Positions 15,910 to 24,143 of a stretch of 64,000 nt of DNA are shown in pieces (position 1 is the stretch's first letter; every line of letters begins with the position of its first letter). Source of the stretch: Chloroflexota bacterium (GTDB taxonomy: Bacteria; Chloroflexota; Anaerolineae; Anaerolineales; Villigracilaceae); the NCBI GenBank assembly GCA_013388855.1, contig JACAEM010000013.1, forward strand, positions 1 through 64,000, written 5' to 3'. Below the pieces are notes generated by a model, which saw nothing but the letters and a program-made list of their open reading frames with translations, searched no databases and had not been told where the DNA came from. A program made the position numbers and the translations under genes.

Positions 15910-15944
15910 CATCCCTCGCTAATCGGCGGGGGATGTTGCTATTT
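15910..15944 (+). terminator. Hairpin after moeZ
   Basis: A 10-bp stem (15910-15919 with 15926-15935, one G-T pair) and 6-base loop, followed by TTGCTATTT. It is probably the terminator of the cysteine locus, but the T-tract is poor. Confidence 0.55.
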
Positions 15945-16076
15945 AACTGCTTATAAAGTGCTGAGTCTTGTTGAGAGGCAATCCGCGGAATCGAAAATGT
16001 TGGGAATTTTGCTCTGCTGAAGACTAATGCAATTATCTGCTGGTAAAATACCCCCATTCCGACCAAAGGAGAGAGA

Positions 16077-17489
16077 ATGACGGGTTTGCCTATTTCAAAT
16101 CAGAAACGGGTGTTTGATAGTATTCTGGGCGCGATGGGAAATACGCCGTTGGTGAGGCTGGGACGAATTGCGAAGGACCTGCCTGTGCCTCTGTACGCAA
16201 AACTGGAATTCATGAATCCAGGGGGGTCGGTCAAGGATCGGGTGGGAGCATTCATCATCGAACAGGCTGAAAAACGCGGAGAAATTAAACCGGGTGGGAC
16301 AATTGTTGAGGCGACGTCGGGTAATACCGGAGTGGGACTTGCTATTGCTGCGGCGCTGAAGGGGTATAAGACCATTTTCGTCATGCCTGACAAGATGAGC
16401 AATGAAAAGATTTTGCTCCTGCGTGCATACGGGGCAAAGGTCGTTATCACTCCCACGGCAGTCGCGCCGGAGGATCCGCGTTCTTATTATGAGGTGGCAA
16501 AACGTTTTGCGCGCGAAACGCCGAATGCGATATTGGCGAACCAGTACCACAATCCTGATAACCCGAAAACGCACGAGCTGAGTACCGGCCCCGAGTTGTG
16601 GGAGCAGACCGATGGACGCGTGACCGATGTCATCATCGGCATGGGTACCGGCGGGACGATCTCCGGAGTTGGTCGCTATCTCAAGTCCAAGAATCCAAAC
16701 ATCAAGATCGTGGGCGTGGATATCGAGGGGTCGATCCTAACGGAAATTTGGCAGAACAAAGGAAAGATTCCCCAAGGTGCGTACCCGAAAACGTATAAAG
16801 TCGAAGGAATTGGTGAGGACTTTTTACCCTCCGCCACCGACCTGAGCGTGGTGGACTGGATCGAACGTGCGGGTGACAAAGAGTCCTTTTTATGGGCGCG
16901 GCAACTGGTGAAACAGGAGGGGATTTTTGCTGGTGGCTCATCCGGCTCCGCGTTGGCGGGCGCGATCAAGTATTGCCGTAAATTGTCCGGCGACCGGCTG
17001 GCGGTGGTGATCTTCCCCGATTCCGGCTCGCGCTATCTTTCGAAGTTCTACGATGACAAGTGGATGCGCGAGTTCGGTTTCCTGTCCATGGAATTCGGCG
17101 AAATGAGCCTGGGCGACCTGTTGATTGCCAAGCCGAATAAAACATTGTTCACTGCCACCATTGGCGACTCGATTCGCAAGGTGGTGACTGTGATGCACCA
17201 GAACGCGGTCTCGCAGATGCCTGTGGTCGGTGCAGATGGAACACTGGTCGGTCTGATCGAGGAAGTGGATTTGCTTAATCATATGCTCGAAAAACATGAA
17301 CACAGTCAGGATGAGATGATCGATGCGCTGGTACAAAACGCTGGTGCAGTCTTCCCCCCGGAGACTTCTCTGGAAGACGCGATGCCATCCCTGACAGCCG
17401 GGTATGCCCTGATCGTGGTGGAAAACAGCCGTCCGATTGGGATCCTGACCAAGATCGATGTGTTGGATTACGTAGCTGGAAAAATCTAA
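16077..17489 (+). CDS. cbs: Cystathionine beta-synthase with C-terminal CBS domain pair
   Basis: Fold-type II PLP enzyme of 470 residues: catalytic Lys53 in MNPGGSVKDR, EATSGNTGVG and GMGTGGTISGVG, then a Bateman module of two CBS motifs (about 340-470). It would condense serine and homocysteine to cystathionine, or act as a cysteine synthase; sequence alone does not decide. No heme-binding N-terminal region is present. The CBS pair suggests control by an adenosyl ligand such as SAM or AMP. GGAGAGAG precedes the ATG, and TAAAAT lies at 16044-16049. It is a second cysteine-related route next to the CysO locus. Confidence 0.88.
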   Translation: MTGLPISNQKRVFDSILGAMGNTPLVRLGRIAKDLPVPLYAKLEFMNPGGSVKDRVGAFIIEQAEKRGEIKPGGTIVEATSGNTGVGLAIAAALKGYKTIFVMPDKMSNEKILLLRAYGAKVVITPTAVAPEDPRSYYEVAKRFARETPNAILANQYHNPDNPKTHELSTGPELWEQTDGRVTDVIIGMGTGGTISGVGRYLKSKNPNIKIVGVDIEGSILTEIWQNKGKIPQGAYPKTYKVEGIGEDFLPSATDLSVVDWIERAGDKESFLWARQLVKQEGIFAGGSSGSALAGAIKYCRKLSGDRLAVVIFPDSGSRYLSKFYDDKWMREFGFLSMEFGEMSLGDLLIAKPNKTLFTATIGDSIRKVVTVMHQNAVSQMPVVGADGTLVGLIEEVDLLNHMLEKHEHSQDEMIDALVQNAGAVFPPETSLEDAMPSLTAGYALIVVENSRPIGILTKIDVLDYVAGKI

Positions 17490-17503
17490 CGGTCTCTTTT
17501 CTT

Positions 17504-17525
17504 AGAACAAATATTCTGTTATACT
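17504..17525 (+). promoter_or_regulatory. Promoter with imperfect LexA-like palindrome
   Basis: AGAACAAATATTCT (17504-17517) is an AGAA-N6-TTCT palindrome, one base off the GAAC-N4-GTTC box, directly before TATACT (17520-17525). This is weak evidence for an operator. Confidence 0.3.
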
Positions 17526-17574
17526 GTCTCCAAGGTTGGCATGTATCAACCAATTTATCCGTATGGAGGCTGAA

Positions 17575-18003
17575 ATGAATTTTGGTTCTGTCAATTGGTG
17601 GGCTATCGTTACCTGTGTGGCTGCCAGTATGGTCATCGGCGCTGTCTGGTTTGGTCCCAAGACATTTTTTCCCATTTGGTGGAAAGCCATCGGCAAATCG
17701 GATGGCGATGACCCGGGCGACTCGACTATCGGAATGAGTCTGACTTGGGGATTGATCATATTCTCTTCCTTTGTTCAGGCGGTGTTCATGTCCGTCTTCG
17801 TCGATTTCTTGGGAAACCTATCAGGTGGTACGTCGCTTCTTTCGGGCGCGATGGCAGGGTTTTTGCTATGGCTTGGTTTCGTTGCGCCCTCAAGTTTAAC
17901 AAATAAATTATTTGCCGATCGCCTGAAGGCCTGGGCGCTTGAAGCAGGCAATCATCTTGTTACGTTTGTCGTAATGGGCGCGATTGCAGGCGCGTGGCGA
18001 TAG
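17575..18003 (+). CDS. DUF1761 family membrane protein
   Basis: Small membrane protein of 142 residues with about four hydrophobic helices and the family opening VNWWAIVTCVAASMVIGAVW followed by WFGP. The function is unknown. The start at 17575 is preceded by TGGAGG. An ATG 13 codons earlier lacks such a site. It is not obviously operonic with the YciI gene, since an inverted repeat separates them. Confidence 0.75.
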   Translation: MNFGSVNWWAIVTCVAASMVIGAVWFGPKTFFPIWWKAIGKSDGDDPGDSTIGMSLTWGLIIFSSFVQAVFMSVFVDFLGNLSGGTSLLSGAMAGFLLWLGFVAPSSLTNKLFADRLKAWALEAGNHLVTFVVMGAIAGAWR

Positions 18004-18010
18004 TTTGGGA

Positions 18011-18070
18011 AGTGACTGTCACCTGACTCACGCTTCATCCCGGTAGTGTGTTGCCAAAGTGACAGTCACT
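18011..18070. repeat. Inverted repeat before the YciI gene
   Basis: Perfect 12-bp arms AGTGACTGTCAC (18011-18022) and GTGACAGTCACT (18059-18070) with a 36-base spacer. There is no T-tract, so it could be an operator pair, an mRNA hairpin or a small repeat. Confidence 0.5.
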
Positions 18071-18088
18071 CCATCTGTGGAGGAGACA

Positions 18089-18454
18089 ATGGGTTACGAT
18101 GATGCGCAAGCATGGAAGGATGTGAATGAGAACTTTCCTAACATGTCGATCCGTTATGTTTTCATTCTCAAGAAGGGACCAACTTGGAGCCCAGATGAAA
18201 CGCCGGAGATCGAAGCCTTGCAAGCAGCACATCTGGCAAACTATCGCCGCTTGCAGGAGATTGGAAAACTTGTTGTGACAGGTCCGTTTCTGGACTCATT
18301 CGCTGAGAGTGGCGACGTGCGCGGCATGGGCGTCTTGCGAGCGGATTCCTTTGAAGAGGCGCATGCGTTAATCAGTACCGACCCGATGGTCAAGGTGAAT
18401 CGCCTGGTATTCGAGTTGCATGCCTGGATGATCGATAAGGATATATTGGCATGA
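18089..18454 (+). CDS. YciI-like protein (YCII domain)
   Basis: Protein of 121 residues of the dimeric alpha-beta barrel YCII family. Features include ALQAAHLANYRRLQEIGKL, VTGPFLD and a C-terminal strand FELHAWM. The conserved His (AAHL) and Asp (GPFLD) of the family are present. The reaction is unknown for most members. The start at 18089 follows GGAGGAG. The upstream in-frame ATG at 18059 falls inside the inverted repeat and has no ribosome-binding site. Confidence 0.78.
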   Translation: MGYDDAQAWKDVNENFPNMSIRYVFILKKGPTWSPDETPEIEALQAAHLANYRRLQEIGKLVVTGPFLDSFAESGDVRGMGVLRADSFEEAHALISTDPMVKVNRLVFELHAWMIDKDILA

Positions 18455-18473
18455 ATCGTTAACGTAGAAAATC

Positions 18474-18515
18474 TTGACTTGTGGGGGAGAGCGATTAAAA
18501 TAGAACATACGTTCT
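18474..18515 (+). promoter_or_regulatory. Promoter with GAAC-N4-GTTC LexA-type operator
   Basis: TTGACT (18474-18479), a 16-base spacer, TAAAAT (18496-18501), then AGAACATACGTTCT (18502-18515) at the expected transcription start. The inner GAACATACGTTC fits the Gram-positive SOS box GAAC-N4-GTTC exactly. AAAAGGAGG follows before the ATG at 18529. Confidence 0.68.
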
Positions 18516-18528
18516 AAAAGGAGGACGT

Positions 18529-19314
18529 ATGTCGGCAAACAATCGTCAATTCTCTCTTGCTTTGGAAGCATTGGCTGAACTCAACACGAAGACATCGTCG
18601 CCTCTTCCTAAGCCGATTCCTGCCGCGCCGACTCTGAGCGAGGTCCTCACCGAACTTGGACCGCTCCCGCGCGAAGCGCTTTTCCTTGGTGTCGCGCCGG
18701 ATGGTTTGCCGGTGTTGTTAAATCTCCACGATCCTGTCCCTGGTCCCATGTTGATTGTTGCGGACCCTGGCACAGGAAAGACCCAATTCCTGCAAACCAT
18801 TGCTCATGCGGTGACGAAGACCCACGAGCCCGATGATGTGCAATTCGGGGTTATTACCGCGCATGAAGACGAGTGGCAGAGTATGGAGGCTGCGCATCAT
18901 CTGGTTGGTATCTTTCCGTCCCAGCATACCGCCGCGCAGGATTTCCTGCTCTCTCTGGCCTCCTGGGCACACTCGAACAAGAATACGCGGCAGTCGGTTC
19001 TGTTGCTGGTCGATGATATTGAATCGGCGGCAAGCCTTGATTTCGACGCGCTGCAGAACCTGCGCTGGCTTCTCCTGCGAGGCCCCGCACGCCGGGTTTG
19101 GCCGATCATCACAATGAATGCAAATCGCTATGGGCAGGTCCTTTCGTGGCTTCAGTTCTTCCGTACGCGCATCTTTGGACGCGTTATGAACGAATCCGTT
19201 GCTGTGGCAGTCGGCGGCGACGAGGCGTCAGCGTTGGATTCGCTTCAGCCGGGGATCCAATTTTCCCTGCGCGAGAACGGAAGCTGGCTCCGATTCTGGC
19301 TCCCGAGTTTATAG
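18529..19314 (+). CDS. P-loop ATPase, FtsK/HerA-like, probable SOS gene
   Basis: Protein of 261 residues with Walker A ADPGTGKT (residues 78-85) and Walker B VLLLVDDIES near 160. The strand before the P-loop (LLNLHDPVPGPMLIVADPG) resembles the FtsK/HerA lead-in. It lacks membrane segments and the gamma domain of FtsK, and is far shorter than the full FtsK at 33423. The function is not recognised. The LexA-type box over its promoter suggests induction after DNA damage, so a role in DNA processing or chromosome handling is plausible. A very strong ribosome-binding site (AAGGAGG) supports the start. Confidence 0.72.
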   Translation: MSANNRQFSLALEALAELNTKTSSPLPKPIPAAPTLSEVLTELGPLPREALFLGVAPDGLPVLLNLHDPVPGPMLIVADPGTGKTQFLQTIAHAVTKTHEPDDVQFGVITAHEDEWQSMEAAHHLVGIFPSQHTAAQDFLLSLASWAHSNKNTRQSVLLLVDDIESAASLDFDALQNLRWLLLRGPARRVWPIITMNANRYGQVLSWLQFFRTRIFGRVMNESVAVAVGGDEASALDSLQPGIQFSLRENGSWLRFWLPSL

Positions 19315-19529
19315 TCCGGCAATCCAGTTTGTGCTACAATCGAGGTGTACGTTGCATGAAGAATGGCGGTCCGGCAATCAGAGGGAATTTTCTTCAGCCT
19401 CGCCGGTTGTTGGCGGGGCGCTTCTTGGCACCTGGGTGTCTGTGATCCCTGTAGTCATGCACAATTGATCCGTCTCGCTCCGGGGGAAGCTTCGCTTCCG
19501 GGGCCCACACTCAGGAGAAGAGAATTTCT
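19315..19529 (+). promoter_or_regulatory. Leader region of the RRM gene
   Basis: About 215 bases. TACAAT at 19335-19340 is the likely -10, giving a 5' UTR of about 180 nt. It contains a GC-rich hairpin (GGAAGC-ttc-GCTTCC near 19485-19500) just before the AGGAGAAGAG ribosome-binding site. Long structured leaders are common for cold-regulated RNA-binding proteins, but that role here is a guess. Confidence 0.4.
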
Positions 19530-19838
19530 ATGGAAGCAAAACTCTATGTCGGAAATTTGCCTTTCAGCACTGGCGATGCAGATCTGCAGGAGCTATTTGC
19601 GAAGGCAGGTACGGTGAAATCCGCACAGGTGATCAAGGACCGCGCAAGTGGTCGCTCCAAAGGTTTTGGCTTTGTGGAGATGTCATCGGCGGATGAGGCG
19701 CAGAGCGCCATTACGATGTTCCATGGCAAGGATTTCAATGGACGTCCGCTCACCGTGAATCTCGCCCGTCCGCGCGAGGAGCGCCCCGGCGGCAATCGCA
19801 GACCGAGCGGCGGTGGCGATCGCAGAAACAGCTACTAA
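19530..19838 (+). CDS. RRM-domain RNA-binding protein
   Basis: Single RNA recognition motif protein of 102 residues, with RNP2 LYVGNLPF (residues 5-12), RNP1 KGFGFVEM (about 44-51), and a Gly/Arg-rich tail after residue 84. It resembles the cyanobacterial Rbp proteins, which bind single-stranded RNA and are often cold- or stress-induced. The tail probably adds nonspecific RNA affinity. A strong terminator follows, so it is monocistronic. Confidence 0.93.
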   Translation: MEAKLYVGNLPFSTGDADLQELFAKAGTVKSAQVIKDRASGRSKGFGFVEMSSADEAQSAITMFHGKDFNGRPLTVNLARPREERPGGNRRPSGGGDRRNSY

Positions 19839-19860
19839 GCCATCGGTCTTTTCCAGGTTT

Positions 19861-19903
19861 GAGCCAAATGGGCGGTGCCAACCATTTGGCTCATTTTTAT
19901 TTT
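19861..19903 (+). terminator. Terminator of the RRM gene
   Basis: A perfect 11-bp stem GAGCCAAATGG / CCATTTGGCTC (19861-19871 with 19882-19892), followed by ATTTTTATTTT. Confidence 0.92.
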
Positions 19904-19947
19904 CTGCCTGTTGTGAAACGGCAATCCAAATTTGCGTTATCGACTGG

Positions 19948-19953
19948 TAAGAT
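19948..19953 (+). promoter_or_regulatory. -10 element (TAAGAT), leaderless spacing
   Basis: TAAGAT ends 6 bases before the ATG at 19960, and no Shine-Dalgarno is present. A leaderless transcript is predicted, but the -35 is weak. Confidence 0.4.
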
Positions 19954-19959
19954 ACAGGT

Positions 19960-20421
19960 ATGAATAGCAACCTGTTGATCCGTGATTATCGTGCAGATGA
20001 TTTCGACGCCGTGACCATTCTGTGGCGGGTCTCGCGCGAGAAGTCGCTCCCTGACTTCCAGACCGAAAAGGGACATTTCTTTTTTGAAGACCAAGATTAC
20101 TTCCGCGATCATGTGCTGAAGGAAAATCGGGTCTGGGTGGCGACCCTGAACGACCGACCTGTTGCCCTGCTGGCAATGAACGGGGATTTCATCGACCAGT
20201 TATACGTGCATCCCGATTACTGGCGGTGCGGAATTGGTCAGGCGCTGCTTGATTTTGCCAGGGAAAACTCGCCGGAACATTTGTGGTTGTATACCCTCCA
20301 GGTCAATGTCAATGCCCGGGCATTTTACGAGAAGAACGGATTTATAGCGGAAAAATTTGGGGTCAGCCCGCCGCCCGAAAGCGAGCCAGACGTGGAATAT
20401 CACTGGCGACCCGCCCATTAA
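19960..20421 (+). CDS. GNAT family N-acetyltransferase
   Basis: Acetyl-CoA-dependent acyltransferase of 153 residues. The strand-loop for CoA phosphate is seen in IDQLYVHPDYWRCGIGQALL (the R/QxxGxG/A site reads RCGIGQA). The later NARAFYEKNGFIAE block is typical of the family. The substrate is unknown. The gene stands between the RRM gene terminator and alr, with its own likely leaderless promoter. Confidence 0.85.
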   Translation: MNSNLLIRDYRADDFDAVTILWRVSREKSLPDFQTEKGHFFFEDQDYFRDHVLKENRVWVATLNDRPVALLAMNGDFIDQLYVHPDYWRCGIGQALLDFARENSPEHLWLYTLQVNVNARAFYEKNGFIAEKFGVSPPPESEPDVEYHWRPAH

Positions 20422-20425
20422 CGAT

Positions 20426-20454
20426 TTGAGCCCTGACAGTTTTCCACGTACAAT
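20426..20454 (+). promoter_or_regulatory. alr promoter, leaderless spacing
   Basis: TTGAGC (20426-20431), a 17-base spacer, TACAAT (20449-20454), then 6 bases and the alr ATG at 20461. The predicted transcription start coincides with the A of the start codon. Confidence 0.65.
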
Positions 20455-20460
20455 TGCGGT

Positions 20461-21579
20461 ATGACAGTCTCCCTTCGTCCCACTTATCTTGAGGTCGATT
20501 TACCGCAACTTAAAAAGAATATCGAAGCCATTCGTGCACATGTCGCCCCGGCAAAAGTGATGCCAATGGTTAAGGCGAACGCGTACGGTCACGGCATCGA
20601 CGGCGTTGCGCCCTATCTTGAGCCGGTTGTGGATTATTTCGGCGTTGCCCTTCTCGAAGAAGGAATCCATCTGCGTGAATTGGGGATCACAAAGCCAATC
20701 CTGGTGGCAGGCGGAACATTACCCTCCCAGGTACCCCATTTTGCCGTCTATGATCTGACGTTGACAGGCTCCTCGGTGGAATTGCTGGACGCCGCCGAGG
20801 AAGTTTCTCGTTTAACGGGGAAGCGCATCAAGACTCACCTGAAGTTTGATACCGGCATGGAACGCGTCGGCATCCATGAGTACGAGGCGGGTGAATTCAT
20901 CGAATATTCCTTGAGACTTAAACATATTCATGTCGAAGGGATCTATACCCACCTTGCTAATTCGGAAATGCCTGATCTGGTCCATGCGCGGTTGCAGTTG
21001 GAGCGGTTTCAGGAAGTCTTGAGCATTTATGAGAGAAGAAGCGAACCGCACCCGCCTCTGCGGCACATGGCAAACTCCGGGGCGATTCTGCAATTCCCTG
21101 AAAGTTATTTCGACATGGTGCGTCCCGGGATCATGCTTTACGGGGTGTATCCGCGCGAAGCGGCGCGTACCATCGAGGTGGCTCCGGCGTTGACTTGGAA
21201 ATCGCGGGTGGCATACTCGAAACGGACCCAGCCGGGGCGTCCCGTCAGTTATGGGTCGTTGTGGCAGTCTGAGGTGGAGACGAGAATCGTCACCATCCCA
21301 TGCGGCTACGCGGATGGTTACTTCCGCAGGATGACGAACCGGGCGCAGGTCATCATCAATGGGAGAAAATATCCACAGGTGGGGCGCATTTGTATGGATC
21401 AGTTCATGGTGAATGTGGGCAATGACGAGGCAACGGTGGGAGATGAAGTTGTGTTGTTGGGTGAGGCGAACGGCGAGCGGATTACCGCCGAGGATCTCGC
21501 CGCATGGATGGGCACGAACGAATATGAGGTGCTTACCGATATCAGCGCCCGTGTCCCGCGCGTATTTCTTAAGGAGTAA
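20461..21579 (+). CDS. alr: Alanine racemase
   Basis: Cytoplasmic PLP enzyme that makes D-alanine for peptidoglycan. The 372 residues are the normal length. The PLP Lys is Lys38 in MVKANAYGHG, the opposing catalytic Tyr lies in RPVSYGSLW, and GRICMDQFMV is the C-terminal family block. The next gene begins 33 bases downstream, so alr, lspA, rluD and ltaE may share a transcript, with alr started from a leaderless promoter. Confidence 0.96.
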   Translation: MTVSLRPTYLEVDLPQLKKNIEAIRAHVAPAKVMPMVKANAYGHGIDGVAPYLEPVVDYFGVALLEEGIHLRELGITKPILVAGGTLPSQVPHFAVYDLTLTGSSVELLDAAEEVSRLTGKRIKTHLKFDTGMERVGIHEYEAGEFIEYSLRLKHIHVEGIYTHLANSEMPDLVHARLQLERFQEVLSIYERRSEPHPPLRHMANSGAILQFPESYFDMVRPGIMLYGVYPREAARTIEVAPALTWKSRVAYSKRTQPGRPVSYGSLWQSEVETRIVTIPCGYADGYFRRMTNRAQVIINGRKYPQVGRICMDQFMVNVGNDEATVGDEVVLLGEANGERITAEDLAAWMGTNEYEVLTDISARVPRVFLKE

Positions 21580-21612
21580 TGGTAGAATGGTTCGATTTTG
21601 TTTCCGAGGTGA

Positions 21613-22152
21613 ATGTTGAGAAAATTAATTGAAAAATATGACATGATGCTCTTGATTGCCGGGGTGATTGTTTTGCTGGATCAATGGACGAAGTGGCTGG
21701 TCCGCACGAATATTCCCACAAGTGCGTCCTGGCTGCCGGATTCACTGGAGTGGCTGAATCCGTACGCGCGGATTGTGAACTGGTACAACACCGGAGCGGC
21801 ATTTGGCATGTTTCAGGGCGGGAGTATGGTCTTCACCGTGCTGGCATTCATTGTGATTGGCGCGATCATTTACTATTTTCCTCAAGTGGAAAAAAGCGAC
21901 TGGACTCTTCGCGTGGCGATGAGCATGCAGCTGGCTGGCGCGCTCGGCAACTTGATCGACCGATTGATGCAAGACGGGCGCGTGACGGATTTTATTTCTG
22001 TGGGCAATTTTCCGGTATTCAATGTTGCCGACTCGAGTATTACGGTTGGAACGATCATTTTGCTGATTGGCGTTTATTTACAGGAACGTGCCGCCATAAA
22101 AGAGAAGAAGGCGGCTGAATCCCAAACCGCAGGTGAAACGCGCAGTGAGTGA
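21613..22152 (+). CDS. lspA: Lipoprotein signal peptidase (signal peptidase II)
   Basis: Inner-membrane aspartyl peptidase of 179 residues that cleaves the signal peptides of diacylated prolipoproteins. It has four membrane helices. Conserved blocks are NWYNTGAAFGMF, GALGNLIDR with GRVTDF (first catalytic Asp) and FNVADSSIT (second catalytic Asp). The matching lgt is at 36336, and lipoproteins with lipoboxes are encoded at 41919 and 52587. A charged tail ([12 protein letters not shown]) follows the last helix. Its stop overlaps the start of rluD. Confidence 0.95.
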   Translation: MLRKLIEKYDMMLLIAGVIVLLDQWTKWLVRTNIPTSASWLPDSLEWLNPYARIVNWYNTGAAFGMFQGGSMVFTVLAFIVIGAIIYYFPQVEKSDWTLRVAMSMQLAGALGNLIDRLMQDGRVTDFISVGNFPVFNVADSSITVGTIILLIGVYLQERAAIKEKKAAESQTAGETRSE

Positions 22153-23071
22153 TCGTCTGCTGCATTTTCGTTTTGATAAAGAGACTCCTGAACGCCTCGA
22201 CAAATATCTGGTTGGGCTGTTGCAGGAGTTTTCGCGTTCACGCATCCAGGGGTTGATCGAAGACGGTTTTGTCGATGTGAACGGTCATGCGGCTAGGAAG
22301 GCGGGGCAAACACTGGAGCGCGGATCCACTGTAACGGTGCGAATCCCGCCACCCGCGCCGACGGGTTTGATCGCTGAGGATATTCCGCTCGATGTTGTCT
22401 TCGAAAATGGTGATTTGCTTGTAGTCAACAAACCCGCCGGAATGGTGGTGCATCCCGCTGCCGGTCACTCTTCGGGGACGCTGGTCAACGCCGTGTTGGG
22501 GTACGACCCGGAGATCGAAGGGATAGGCGGCGAGGAACGCCCGGGCATCGTTCACCGGCTCGACAAGGAGACCTCCGGTTTGATCCTGCTGGCGAAGAAT
22601 GAACGCGCCCATCGTTGGCTACAGGACCAGTTCCGCCTGCGGAAAGTGGAGAAGACCTATCTTGCCCTCGTCGACGGCAAACCGCCCACGCCATCCGGTC
22701 GGGTGGAAGCGTACATCGGGCGCGACCCGAAACAACGCAAACAGATGGCAATCGTCTCCGAAAAAAAAGGACGCGAAGCCATTTCAGAATACAAAACGCT
22801 CGAAAGCTTCAATAAACATACTTTGCTGGAATTCCATCCATTAACAGGGCGTACACATCAAATTCGTTTGCATTGCGCCTTTCTGGGTTGTCCCATCGTG
22901 GGCGACGCGGTGTATGGGCGTAAAACATCCACGTTGGGGCTCAACCGTCACTTTTTGCATGCGGCGAAATTAAAGATCGCCCTGCCGAATGAAAAACAAT
23001 CCAGAACTTTCGAAGCAGCGCTGCCTGATGAGTTGACTGCTGTTTTGGATTTGTTGCGAAAAGGAGTCTGA
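22133..23071 (+). CDS. rluD: RluA/RluD family pseudouridine synthase
   Basis: rRNA-modifying enzyme, by family converting uridines in 23S rRNA helix 69 to pseudouridine. It has an N-terminal S4 domain ([10 protein letters not shown] to about residue 75), then a catalytic domain with the active Asp in [22 protein letters not shown] is also conserved. The start is GTG at 22133 or GTG at 22145, both inside the end of lspA, and the coupling is typical of the common lspA-rluD pair. RluD is favoured over RluB/C by that neighbourhood. Confidence 0.92.
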   Translation: MKRAVSDRLLHFRFDKETPERLDKYLVGLLQEFSRSRIQGLIEDGFVDVNGHAARKAGQTLERGSTVTVRIPPPAPTGLIAEDIPLDVVFENGDLLVVNKPAGMVVHPAAGHSSGTLVNAVLGYDPEIEGIGGEERPGIVHRLDKETSGLILLAKNERAHRWLQDQFRLRKVEKTYLALVDGKPPTPSGRVEAYIGRDPKQRKQMAIVSEKKGREAISEYKTLESFNKHTLLEFHPLTGRTHQIRLHCAFLGCPIVGDAVYGRKTSTLGLNRHFLHAAKLKIALPNEKQSRTFEAALPDELTAVLDLLRKGV

Positions 23072-23073
23072 TT

Positions 23074-24111
23074 ATGGAGTTTGTGGATCTTCGTTCCGAT
23101 ACCGTCACCCAGCCCACGCCTGAAATGCGTGAAGCGATGGCAACAGCCGAAGTGGGCGACGATGTCTACGGCGACGACCCGACAGTCAATCGCCTTGAAG
23201 CATTGGCGGCAGAGATGCTTGGCAAGGAAGCCGCGATCTTCGTGCCCTCGGGTACGATGGGAAACCTGCTTGCCTTGCTTGTCCACTGTCAGCGCGGGGA
23301 TGAAGCCATTGTCGGAGATCACTCCCACATTTACCTGAATGAGGCTGGCGGGATGGCGGCATTGGGTGGAATTCAACCGTGCCCAATTCCGAACCGGGAT
23401 GATGGGACTCTCGCGTTGGAGGACATCCTCGCCTCCATTCGGACCGAGGACGTACACCACCCCATTACGCGTCTCATCTGCCTGGAGAATACGCAGAATG
23501 TCTGTGGCGGCGTTCCTTTGACTGTGGAATATACCCGGCGAGTAGGGGAACTGGCGCGGAGAAATAACCTGTCCCTTCACATTGATGGCGCACGCATTTT
23601 CAATTCGGCTGTTGCACAAAATGTTTCAGTGAAGGACCTTGTTGAACCAGCGGATTCGGTCATGTTCTGCCTCAGCAAAGGACTTGCCTCTCCGGTCGGT
23701 TCGATGCTGGTGGGAACGCACAAATTCATCGCGCGGGCGCGTCACCTGCGCAAGATGCTGGGCGGTGGGATGCGTCAGGCGGGAATCCTTGCCGCGGCGG
23801 GCATCATTTCCCTGGAACAAATGACGAAGCGGCTCGGAGAGGATCATGCCCGGGCAAAGGCACTGGCGGATGGTCTGAGGCAGGTCAAAGGTGTGGAGGT
23901 GGATGCGGGTTCCCCATCCACGAACATGGTGTATTTCAACCTTTTGGATGAGGTCACTTTGAGCGTGGATCAAATTATTGATAAAATGAAAAAACGCGGC
24001 GTGCTGGTGGATTGGGCGGCACCGCGGCGTTTTCGCCTTGTCACCCATTATTGGGTGGATGATGCCGGAGTGGAAAAAGCCATTTCGGCATTCCGTGAGG
24101 TACTGGGTTGA
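23074..24111 (+). CDS. ltaE: Low-specificity L-threonine aldolase
   Basis: PLP-dependent aldolase of 345 residues that cleaves threonine or allo-threonine to glycine and acetaldehyde. Signatures are [14 protein letters not shown] at the N-terminus, HIDGARIFN (PLP ring contact) and [12 protein letters not shown] with the Schiff-base Lys. It starts 3 bases after the rluD stop. The strong terminator overlapping its own stop codon closes the alr-lspA-rluD-ltaE group. Confidence 0.93.
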   Translation: MEFVDLRSDTVTQPTPEMREAMATAEVGDDVYGDDPTVNRLEALAAEMLGKEAAIFVPSGTMGNLLALLVHCQRGDEAIVGDHSHIYLNEAGGMAALGGIQPCPIPNRDDGTLALEDILASIRTEDVHHPITRLICLENTQNVCGGVPLTVEYTRRVGELARRNNLSLHIDGARIFNSAVAQNVSVKDLVEPADSVMFCLSKGLASPVGSMLVGTHKFIARARHLRKMLGGGMRQAGILAAAGIISLEQMTKRLGEDHARAKALADGLRQVKGVEVDAGSPSTNMVYFNLLDEVTLSVDQIIDKMKKRGVLVDWAAPRRFRLVTHYWVDDAGVEKAISAFREVLG

Positions 24112-24143
24112 AAATGAGCAGGCAACACCTGCTCATTTTTTTT
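24111..24143. terminator. Terminator after ltaE
   Basis: A perfect 12-bp stem AAAATGAGCAGG / CCTGCTCATTTT (24111-24122 with 24128-24139), then TTTT. It overlaps the ltaE stop and the end of the convergent GGDEF gene, and its A/T ends let it act in both directions. Confidence 0.9.
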
